A stretch of DNA of 5,111 nucleotides from an uncultured Gammaproteobacteria bacterium (lineage in GTDB: Bacteria; Pseudomonadota; Gammaproteobacteria; UBA9214), in the NCBI GenBank assembly GCA_905480305.1, contig CAJQPV010000229.1:1-5111 (forward strand), read 5' to 3'. Position 1 is the first letter of the stretch, and each line of letters starts with the position of its first letter. The translations under genes were made by a program, and so were the position numbers. Below the pieces are notes generated by a model that made no database searches, was not told the origin of the DNA, and was given only the letters and a program-made list of their open reading frames with translations. Positions 1 through 5,111 of this stretch are shown in pieces.

Positions 1-873
1 TTTTCAACCGGGGTGATTGGCGAGCCCTTGCCGGTCAAGCAGATACAGGCGGGTATCCCGAAGGCGCTGGCGCAACTCGATGAGCACGGCTGGGCGGCGG
101 CCGCAAGCGCTATCCTTACCACGGACACGGTGCCAAAGGGCGCTTCAAGAAAAATAGACATAGAGGGTCAGTCGGTAACAATAACGGGCATCGCCAAGGG
201 CGCAGGCATGATCCGTCCGGACATGGCGACCATGCTGGCATTTATTGCCACGGATGCGACACTCGAGCAGACGGCTTTGCAGGATTGTTTGTCAGCGGCG
301 GTTGGCAAATCATTTAATCGCATCACCGTTGACGGTGACACTTCCACTAATGATGCCTGCGTGCTTGCTGCAACGGGCACAGGGGCGGCTGTTGATCCGG
401 GTACGCCGGGCTTCGCCCTGTTCAGTGAAGCGCTTGGCGATATCTGTGTACAACTGGCACAGGCGATCATACGTGATGGTGAGGGGGCGACCCGTTTTGT
501 CACGGTAGCTGTTGAAAATGGTGCAAGCAGCGATGAATGTCTGCAAGTAGCCTACACCATTGCACATTCGCCTCTGGTCAAAACGGCCTTGTTTGCCGGA
601 GACCCGAACTGGGGTCGAATACTGGCAGCGGTTGGGCGGGCGGGTATTGCGGATCTTGACCTGTCACAGCTTGAAATTTTCCTTGATGAAGTCTGTATTG
701 TCTGTGACGGTGGGCGGGCGCCGGGCTACACCGAGTCTGCCGGGCAACAGGTAATGGACCGGCAGGAAATGACCATCCGTGTTGACTTGCATCGTGGTCC
801 TTGCAGCGAGCTGATCTGGACCTGTGACCTGTCCTATGACTACGTCAAGATCAACGCCGAATACCGCACCTGA
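1..873 (+). CDS. argJ: Arginine biosynthesis bifunctional protein ArgJ, 3' part (5' end outside window)
   Basis: ArgJ moves the acetyl group from N-acetylornithine to glutamate. Some family members also use acetyl-CoA to make N-acetylglutamate, so they serve the first and fifth steps of arginine synthesis in the cytoplasm. The reading frame is open from base 1, and its first codons read FSTGVIGEPLP, a conserved internal ArgJ segment, so the GTG at 13 is an internal valine and not the start. The autoprocessing region KGAGMIRPDMATMLAF lies at about 193-243, with the nucleophile threonine of the ATML motif at 229-231. Other family marks are TVDGDTSTNDA (325-357), GDPNWGR (598-618) and the C-terminal YDYVKINAEYRT (835-870). 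About 290 of the roughly 400 residues usual for the family are visible, and the visible part is intact. Whether this copy is mono- or bifunctional cannot be told from the sequence. The Nudix/ThiE-like gene follows 39 bases downstream, probably on the same transcript. Confidence 0.96.
   Translation, partial: FSTGVIGEPLPVKQIQAGIPKALAQLDEHGWAAAASAILTTDTVPKGASRKIDIEGQSVTITGIAKGAGMIRPDMATMLAFIATDATLEQTALQDCLSAAVGKSFNRITVDGDTSTNDACVLAATGTGAAVDPGTPGFALFSEALGDICVQLAQAIIRDGEGATRFVTVAVENGASSDECLQVAYTIAHSPLVKTALFAGDPNWGRILAAVGRAGIADLDLSQLEIFLDEVCIVCDGGRAPGYTESAGQQVMDRQEMTIRVDLHRGPCSELIWTCDLSYDYVKINAEYRT
226..231 (+). other. ArgJ autocatalytic cleavage site (Ala|Thr)
   Basis: Codons gcg-acc encode the Ala-Thr pair within the DMATMLAF motif. 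In the ArgJ family the precursor cleaves itself before this threonine. The threonine becomes the N-terminal nucleophile of the beta subunit that carries the acetyl group. The site and its flanks match the family consensus, so processing is inferred from homology and was not observed. Confidence 0.88.
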
Positions 874-912
874 TGTGCAGCGTCTTGCTGTATAACTGCA
901 GAAATTGACGAG

Positions 913-1875
913 ATGAATATTACGCCGGCGCGCGTGCATGTCGCTGCTGCAGCGATCTTTGACGACCGGGGCAGAGTACTCATCAGTCGGCGTCCCGCGC
1001 ATCTTCACCAGGGAGACCTGTGGGAATTTCCCGGTGGCAAGCTTGAGCCGGGTGAATCTGTCGAGAGTGCCCTGCATCGTGAACTGTATGAAGAACTCGG
1101 TATTCGCGTGCAGGCTGCCCGCCGGTTAATACGGGTATTGCATGACTATCACGACAAGTCGGTATTGCTCGATGTGTGGCGTGTCGATAACTTCACCGGC
1201 ACAGCGCTTGGTTGTGAGGGGCAGGCGATCGAGTGGGTGAGTATTGATGCGCTCGGCGGCTACTGCTTTCCTGCTGCAAACACACCGATTATCAAGGCGG
1301 TCAGTTTGCCTGATCGTTATCTTGTTACGCCCGACCCCGGTCCGGATCACGATGTTTTCCTGAATGAACTTGAAAATACACTTGCCTGCGGGATTTCGCT
1401 GGTGCAGTTGCGCGCCAGGCAGCTGCCTGATGCAGTCTTGCGCGCGCTGGTCCAAAAGGTTCAGCAGCGTTGTCGGCAGGCAGGTGCGCGGTTACTGCTG
1501 AATGCCGAGCCTGCTGTCGCCGCCGAGCTCGGTGTGGATGGCGTCCACCTCACCAGCGCGCGTCTGCGAGCCTTGTCTGCCCGACCCCTGGATAGTGGCC
1601 AGCTGGTAGGCGCTTCATGCCACACGATAGAGGAGGTGCAATATGCCGGAGACCTGGGGCTGGACTTCGTTGTTGTTTCACCGGTAAAGCAAACCACCAG
1701 CCATCCTGATGCCCGGCCGCTTGGGTATGGGAGATTACTGCAGATGACAGAGCTGGCGACCGTGCCGGTTTATGCGCTGGGCGGTATGCAACCGCCAGAT
1801 ATGGACGAGGCCTTTCGGCACGGGGCCCAGGGCATTGCTGCAATCAGCGGGTTATGGGTAGCGCAAGGACAATAA
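913..1875 (+). CDS. mutT: MutT-like Nudix hydrolase fused to a ThiE/TenI-like domain
   Basis: This is a two-domain protein of 320 residues. Residues about 5-130 are a Nudix hydrolase with a complete Nudix box at 42-64: G42, E48, R56, E57, E60, E61, G63, preceded by LWEFPGG as in MutT. The likely role is hydrolysis of oxidised nucleoside triphosphates such as 8-oxo-dGTP, although the substrate is inferred. Residues about 134-318 resemble thiamine phosphate synthase/TenI: LVQLRARQ (163-170), LLLNAEP (195-200), DGVHL (209-213), SPVKQTTSHPDA (256-267), ALGGM (288-292) and AAISGLW (309-315). Positions that bind Mg-pyrophosphate in true ThiE appear changed: the Asp after the conserved Asn is Ala198, and the GQ-E/D-D segment after GVH is TSAR. 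True thiamine phosphate synthase activity is therefore doubtful. The fusion is known beside argJ in other gammaproteobacteria. The ATG at 913 sits just before the Nudix fold and 39 bases after argJ, but no strong ribosome binding site precedes it. Confidence 0.92.
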   Translation: MNITPARVHVAAAAIFDDRGRVLISRRPAHLHQGDLWEFPGGKLEPGESVESALHRELYEELGIRVQAARRLIRVLHDYHDKSVLLDVWRVDNFTGTALGCEGQAIEWVSIDALGGYCFPAANTPIIKAVSLPDRYLVTPDPGPDHDVFLNELENTLACGISLVQLRARQLPDAVLRALVQKVQQRCRQAGARLLLNAEPAVAAELGVDGVHLTSARLRALSARPLDSGQLVGASCHTIEEVQYAGDLGLDFVVVSPVKQTTSHPDARPLGYGRLLQMTELATVPVYALGGMQPPDMDEAFRHGAQGIAAISGLWVAQGQ

Positions 1876-1912
1876 ATATTGTCTGTTTAGTTCTTATAAC
1901 GCCAAAATTCTT
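1876..1912. other. Convergent intergenic gap, AT-rich, no clear terminator
   Basis: These 37 bases separate the stop codons of the fusion gene (+) and yacG (-). Only 10 of 37 bases are G or C, well below the surrounding coding sequence. I see no GC-rich inverted repeat followed by a T run in either direction. Transcription of the two groups must end inside coding sequence, by a factor-dependent route, or by running into the opposing gene. Confidence 0.6.
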
Positions 1913-2110
1913 TTATTCCTCGTGTTCCGGACTGGCCGGTGATGCTGGATCCCCCGCTATGCTGTTGCTTTCGTCAAACCAGCTGCCAAGGTCAATGAGT
2001 TTGCAACGTTCGGAACAGAACGGGCGCCAGCGTTGCGCGGCGGTCCATTCAACCGGACTGCCGCAGTTTGGGCAGTTAACGGAGTGCGTTTGATTTTTCC
2101 CGGTTGCCAC
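1913..2110 (-). CDS. yacG: DNA gyrase inhibitor YacG, zinc-binding
   Basis: YacG is a small zinc protein that binds the GyrB subunit and inhibits DNA gyrase (known for the E. coli protein). This copy has 65 residues, the usual size. It carries the four-cysteine zinc site as C13-x2-C16-x15-C32-x3-C36, with the same spacing as I recall for E. coli YacG. The family core [17 protein letters not shown] spans residues 29-45. The acidic tail has a short PASPASP repeat (residues 55-61). The only reasonable start is GTG at 2110: no ATG or TTG lies in frame between it and the zapD 3' end, and it gives a short leader before the first CxxC as in relatives. No clear Shine-Dalgarno sequence is visible. The gene begins 29 bases after the zapD stop, so it is probably the last gene of the pilC-pilD-coaE-zapD-yacG transcript. 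Confidence 0.93.
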   Translation of the reverse strand: MATGKNQTHSVNCPNCGSPVEWTAAQRWRPFCSERCKLIDLGSWFDESNSIAGDPASPASPEHEE

Positions 2111-2139
2111 GATGATAGTTAACAGGCTGTCGAATGTGG

Positions 2140-3006
2140 CTAGATGACACAGCAGGCCAGTTCGAACTCGACATCCTGGTCGGTTTGCTTGGCGCGTTTT
2201 TCGTCAGTGGAAAATTGCAGGAAGCGGGCTGTGAAACGGTGACGCCCGCCACTCAGTTCTGCAAAGTAGGGCAGTCCCGGTGGTAATGCAATTCTGACAA
2301 GCTGGCAGGGCAGGTTGGGATCCAGTGTGCGTTGATAGCTTCCGGCACCTGCCAGCGTTTTTTTCATGGGAGTGCTGTCACGCGTCAGGCTCAGGATCAT
2401 CTGGATGGCCTGACCGATCGCATCAAAATGGCTTAGCCATTGTGCAAGATCCCGGGTGCGTTGTTTAGCCGGTTGCTGCAGCCAGTAGTGGTAGGCCGGC
2501 AGGTCAAAGTCGCAGGTGCCGCCCGGAATGGCGCTGCGTTGCCGGATGCTCACCAGAAATTCACTGGCTTTCAATTCGTTGGCAATCTGGCCGTTGATGG
2601 TGCGTACGTTTCCGATATGGGTGTTAATGCTGTCTATCAGACCGGAAAGCTGTGCGTGGTCGATGTCAGGATTCTGCTCGTGCCGCTTCAGGCTGGTAGT
2701 GTGCCGCTCAAGTTCCTTGAGAACCTCGGATTTAAGATTGGTATTGCCGAAAAGCTCAAGGATCTCCAGTACGCAGGTGAGGGTGGCACGGCTGTCCCAT
2801 TCTGATTGACGGCTCAGGTGGTAGGCAGCCTGCTGGAACAGGTATTCAAGTCGCAGAAAGGACCTTATGCGCTCGTTTAACGGCTGTTCATAGAGGATTT
2901 TTTCCGACGCCAGCCGGGGTGTGGTCTGTGCCGGGGCATGCCTTGTTCCGGCATTGTCCGATGTCGGTTTGTTACTTGCCAGTGACGTGCCCGAGCTAGT
3001 TGTCAT
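2140..3006 (-). CDS. zapD: Cell division protein ZapD (YacF)
   Basis: ZapD binds the C-terminal tail of FtsZ and bundles FtsZ filaments, strengthening the Z ring in the cytoplasm. The core starts at about residue 35 ([22 protein letters not shown]), followed by a mostly helical region with VLKELERH (95-102). Then come the family signature [11 protein letters not shown] (153-163), [11 protein letters not shown] (166-176) and the C-terminal FELACC (281-286). The protein is 288 residues against about 247 in E. coli. Much of the excess is an N-terminal stretch of about 33 residues rich in Ser, Thr, Ala and Pro. No in-frame ATG, GTG or TTG lies between the ATG at 3006 and the core, so the extension is probably translated. 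The start lies inside the end of coaE, an 11-base overlap in a different frame, with GGAAA six bases upstream. This suggests translational coupling with coaE. Confidence 0.95.
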   Translation of the reverse strand: MTTSSGTSLASNKPTSDNAGTRHAPAQTTPRLASEKILYEQPLNERIRSFLRLEYLFQQAAYHLSRQSEWDSRATLTCVLEILELFGNTNLKSEVLKELERHTTSLKRHEQNPDIDHAQLSGLIDSINTHIGNVRTINGQIANELKASEFLVSIRQRSAIPGGTCDFDLPAYHYWLQQPAKQRTRDLAQWLSHFDAIGQAIQMILSLTRDSTPMKKTLAGAGSYQRTLDPNLPCQLVRIALPPGLPYFAELSGGRHRFTARFLQFSTDEKRAKQTDQDVEFELACCVI

Positions 3007-3616
3007 ATGCTATTTCCATGTAGTGCTGGTGTAATTCCTGAACACGGACGCTGAGTGATGCGACATCGCTGTCGTTCACAATAACATCGTCTGCTGCGGC
3101 CAGGCGAGTACTTCGGTCTGCCTGTGATTGCATAATAGCCATGATGGTATTGTCCGACAGGCCGTCTCTGGCGGCAACCCGTTGACGCTGTTCTTTTTCG
3201 GGAGAATCAACCACCAGAATCCGGTCCACCAGGTCGGTTTGCCGGGTTTCCAGCAACAGCGGAATCACCACAATACAGTAAGGATGCTGGATATCGGATA
3301 ATAAGGCTCTGATACGTTGACGAATTTTCGGGTGGAGGATAGCCTCAAGCTGTGATTTCAGTTGTGCGTCCGAGTAAATGCATTGCCGAATGTAGTGGCG
3401 ATCCATGTGACCATCAGCGCTGACAGCTGATTTCCCGAAAACTCCGGTTATTTCATCCAGTGCCGGCTGGCCCGGCTCGACCAGTTCGTGTGCCAGTTGA
3501 TCGGCATCTATGACCGGCACACCGAGTGCGCTGAAATCATTTGCAACTGTTGTTTTACCGCTGCCAATACCGCCGGTCAGGCCGACCACCAGTGTGTGTT
3601 TGCCGTCTCTGCCCAA
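2996..3616 (-). CDS. coaE: Dephospho-CoA kinase
   Basis: CoaE phosphorylates the 3'-hydroxyl of the ribose of dephospho-CoA with ATP, the last step of coenzyme A synthesis, in the cytoplasm. The 206-residue length is normal. The Walker A loop GGIGSGKT is at 15-22, followed by the substrate-side motif VIDADQLAHELVEPG (35-49), HPKIR (95-99), the PLLLET segment (119-124), the lid-region RVAARDGLS (146-154) and ADDVIVNDSD (175-184). The first standard start after an in-frame stop is TTG at 3616, giving 12 residues before LTGG. The next candidate, GTG at 3589, would leave only three residues before LTGG (VVG, with the first Val read as Met). E. coli CoaE has about seven, so TTG is preferred but not certain. 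No strong Shine-Dalgarno sequence is seen. The gene begins 33 bases after the pilD stop and overlaps zapD by 11 bases. Confidence 0.95.
   Translation of the reverse strand: MGRDGKHTLVVGLTGGIGSGKTTVANDFSALGVPVIDADQLAHELVEPGQPALDEITGVFGKSAVSADGHMDRHYIRQCIYSDAQLKSQLEAILHPKIRQRIRALLSDIQHPYCIVVIPLLLETRQTDLVDRILVVDSPEKEQRQRVAARDGLSDNTIMAIMQSQADRSTRLAAADDVIVNDSDVASLSVRVQELHQHYMEIAYDN
3013..3017 (-). promoter_or_regulatory. Ribosome binding site of zapD inside the coaE 3' end
   Basis: On the minus strand GGAAA stands six bases before the zapD ATG (3006-3004), lying within the last codons of coaE. It supports the 3006 start, and therefore the unusual N-terminal extension of ZapD. It also fits coupling of zapD translation to coaE. 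Confidence 0.55.
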
Positions 3617-3649
3617 GGTTGCGATGTTATCCCGTTGAATGGATGATAA

Positions 3650-4510
3650 TTATTGCAGGTACAGACGGATTATGTCGTTTCCCCACAGCAGTGTCATCCA
3701 CCCTGCCGCCGCCAGGAACGGCCCGAAAGGCATGGGTTGGCTGTGATCACGTCCCTTGAACAGCATCAGGCTGATGCCGATGGCGGCACCGACCACCGAT
3801 GAGAACAGGATGACGACCGGCAGGGACTGCCAGCCAACCCAGGCCCCGATGGCAGCGAGCAGCTTGAAATCGCCGTAGCCCATGCCTTCCTTGCCAGTCA
3901 GCAGCTTGAAGGCATGGAAGATGGTCCACAAGGCCAGGTAGCCGGCGATGGCACCCACAATGCTGTTGTGGCTGTCGACGAACAGGTTAAACAGACTCAG
4001 CAGCAGACCGGTCCAGAGCAGCGGCAGCGTGATCGAATCAGGCAGAATCTGGTGGTCGAAATCGATCAGGAAGAGCGCAATGAGTGCCCAGGTAAAGCCA
4101 AGGGCGGCAACTGTTTGCAGGCTGTAACCAAAATGCAGGGCAGTGACCACTGAGAGGATCGCGGTGGCCAGTTCAACAGCCGGGTAGCGTATGGAGATGG
4201 AAGTGCCACAGCCTGAGCAGCGCCCCTTTAGAAACAGGTAACTGATCAGCGGTATGTTTTCCAGTGCGCTAATGCGGTGGTCACACTGCGGGCACCGGGA
4301 AGCCGGTGTCAGCAGGTTAAAGCGTTGTTGTTCGTCCGTATCTGCAGAGCCCCCGGCATGTTCACGGCATTCCCGGTTCCATGCTCTTTCCATCATCAGC
4401 GGCAGTCGATAGATGACGACATTCAGAAAGCTGCCGACAACCAGACCCAGTGCACCACAGGCAAGCAGAAAAAACAGTTGCGAAGACTCGAGCAGATGTA
4501 ATACTTCCAT
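3650..4510 (-). CDS. pilD: Type IV prepilin peptidase/N-methyltransferase PilD
   Basis: PilD is an inner-membrane aspartic protease that cuts the leader from type IV prepilins and type II secretion pseudopilins and methylates the new N-terminus. It has 286 residues, the usual length. Residues 13-34 form the first membrane segment, ending in the conserved GSFLNVVIYRLP (26-37). A cytoplasmic zinc-type loop follows with C73-x2-C76 and C98-x2-C101. The catalytic aspartates are expected to be D150 in LIDFDHQILPD (148-158) and D214 in GMGYGDFKL (209-217). About seven further hydrophobic segments fill the rest. The start is the ATG at 4510, 50 bases after pilC, with only a weak ribosome binding site. 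The preserved cysteine pairs, often missing from degenerate peptidases, and both aspartates suggest an active enzyme. The partner pilC upstream points to pilus assembly, but a role in type II secretion is also possible. Confidence 0.96.
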   Translation of the reverse strand: MEVLHLLESSQLFFLLACGALGLVVGSFLNVVIYRLPLMMERAWNRECREHAGGSADTDEQQRFNLLTPASRCPQCDHRISALENIPLISYLFLKGRCSGCGTSISIRYPAVELATAILSVVTALHFGYSLQTVAALGFTWALIALFLIDFDHQILPDSITLPLLWTGLLLSLFNLFVDSHNSIVGAIAGYLALWTIFHAFKLLTGKEGMGYGDFKLLAAIGAWVGWQSLPVVILFSSVVGAAIGISLMLFKGRDHSQPMPFGPFLAAAGWMTLLWGNDIIRLYLQ

Positions 4511-4560
4511 GAACTCAGGCAGCTATCGCAGGTTGAGATGAATGGGCAGACAACCGTGTG

Positions 4561-5111
4561 TCAGATCGCGGCACCCATCTTGAATATCGGCAGGTACATG
4601 GCAACTACCAGGCCGCCGATCAGGACACCCAGTATCGACATGATCAATGGTTCCAGCAAGCTGGTAAGCGCGTCTACAGCGTCATCGACTTCCTGTTCAT
4701 AGAAATCCGCAACCTTGGACAGCATGGAATCCAGTGCGCCCGATTCTTCACCGATGGCAACCATCTGCTCAACCATGTTCGGAAACAGTCCGGTCTGGTT
4801 CATGGCGAAAGTCAGCTGCTGGCCTGTCGCAACGCTGTCTTTCATCATCAGGACCGCATCAGAATAGACCACGTTACCGCAGGCGCCAGAAACTGATTGC
4901 AATGCTTCCACCAGCGGAACGCCGGCTGCAAACATGGTGGCCAGGGTACGGGCATAACGCGCAATGGCGGCCTTGTGCATGATCGGGCCGACAATCGGCA
5001 TTTTAAGTATGGTCCTGTCCAGTACGCGCCCGAATTTTCGCGAACGTTTTTTGCCCTGCAAAAAGGCGAATATGGCGGCGCCAATAATACCCACTATCAG
5101 CCACCAGTAGG
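4561..5111 (-). CDS. pilC: Type IV pilus inner-membrane platform protein PilC, 3' part (5' end outside window)
   Basis: PilC (GspF family) is the inner-membrane platform of the type IV pilus machine, which works with the PilB and PilT ATPases. The frame is open to the right edge. The visible 182 residues begin YWWLIVG, so the GTG at 5094 is an internal valine and not the start. They hold a membrane segment (about 1-16) and then the second GspF domain with IARYARTLATMFAAGVPL (49-66). The family signature GEESGALD (120-127) follows, then LTSLLEPLIM (148-157), leading into the last membrane helix and MYLPIFKM (171-178). About 400 residues are usual for the family, so slightly less than half is seen. 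The strong match to PilC rather than GspF in the C-terminal part, and pilD just downstream, favour pilus over type II secretion. pilB would be expected just beyond the edge. Confidence 0.95.
   Translation of the reverse strand, partial: YWWLIVGIIGAAIFAFLQGKKRSRKFGRVLDRTILKMPIVGPIMHKAAIARYARTLATMFAAGVPLVEALQSVSGACGNVVYSDAVLMMKDSVATGQQLTFAMNQTGLFPNMVEQMVAIGEESGALDSMLSKVADFYEQEVDDAVDALTSLLEPLIMSILGVLIGGLVVAMYLPIFKMGAAI

Noticed and set aside
13..15. GTG as the start of the first + strand gene
   Set aside because: The frame is open back to base 1 and the upstream codons (FSTG) belong to the conserved ArgJ segment FSTGVIGEPLP, so this is an internal valine of a gene cut by the window edge.
891..896. 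TATAAC as a possible -10 box of a promoter for the Nudix fusion gene
   Set aside because: The hexamer at 17-base spacing upstream (ACCTGA) is a poor -35 match, and the match could be chance in a short AT-rich gap.
664..1077. Open frame of 137 codons on the - strand across the argJ/Nudix junction
   Set aside because: It lies opposite two clearly recognised genes, its product shows no known motif, and no ribosome binding site or operon context supports it.
1895..1900. TATAAC in the convergent gap as a promoter element
   Set aside because: There is no -35 element at suitable spacing, and a + strand promoter here would only transcribe antisense to yacG.
1921..1940. Partial GC-rich symmetry (CCGG/GGCCGG) near the 3' end of yacG as a terminator
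   Set aside because: The arms are short and imperfect, no T run follows, and the bases encode the yacG tail.
2440..2805. Open frame of 121 codons on the + strand opposite zapD
   Set aside because: The zapD product on the other strand matches its family along its length. The antisense product is unrecognisable and is best explained as a shadow.
1..5111. A mobile element, CRISPR array, toxin-antitoxin pair or defence system
   Set aside because: All long open frames are accounted for by known housekeeping and pilus genes. There are no spaced direct repeats, transposase motifs or flanking inverted repeats, and no room for unassigned genes.

Overview
The window looks like chromosomal DNA from a gammaproteobacterium of moderate GC content (mid-50s by eye). 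This rests on gene content: ZapD and YacG next to CoaE, a PilC/PilD type IV pilus pair on the same strand, and an ArgJ plus MutT-type Nudix/ThiE-like fusion facing them. This is a familiar gammaproteobacterial neighbourhood (compare argJ-mutT and pilBCD-coaE-yacG in Pseudomonas, and mutT-yacG-zapD-coaE-hofC in E. coli). The genus cannot be named from the sequence alone.

Layout: on the + strand, positions 1-873 hold the 3' part of argJ (the gene begins left of the window). A 39-base gap then leads to a 320-codon gene (913-1875) encoding an N-terminal MutT-like Nudix hydrolase fused to a ThiE/TenI-like barrel. On the - strand, read right to left, are the 3' part of pilC (begins right of the window), pilD, coaE, zapD and yacG. 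Spacings are 50, 33, -11 (overlap) and 29 bases, so they probably form one transcript. The two groups converge on a 37-base AT-rich gap at 1876-1912 that shows no clear terminator hairpin. No tRNA, rRNA, insertion sequence, CRISPR array or large repeat is visible, and no intergenic stretch exceeds 50 bases.

Together the genes are housekeeping: arginine biosynthesis (ArgJ), probable nucleotide-pool sanitation (Nudix), gyrase inhibition (YacG), FtsZ-ring bundling (ZapD), the last step of coenzyme A synthesis (CoaE), and type IV pilus or secretion assembly (PilD, PilC). I found no new multi-gene system. The points most worth a second look are the degenerate ThiE-like half of the fusion protein, the Ser/Thr-rich N-terminal extension of ZapD, and the non-ATG starts of coaE and yacG.
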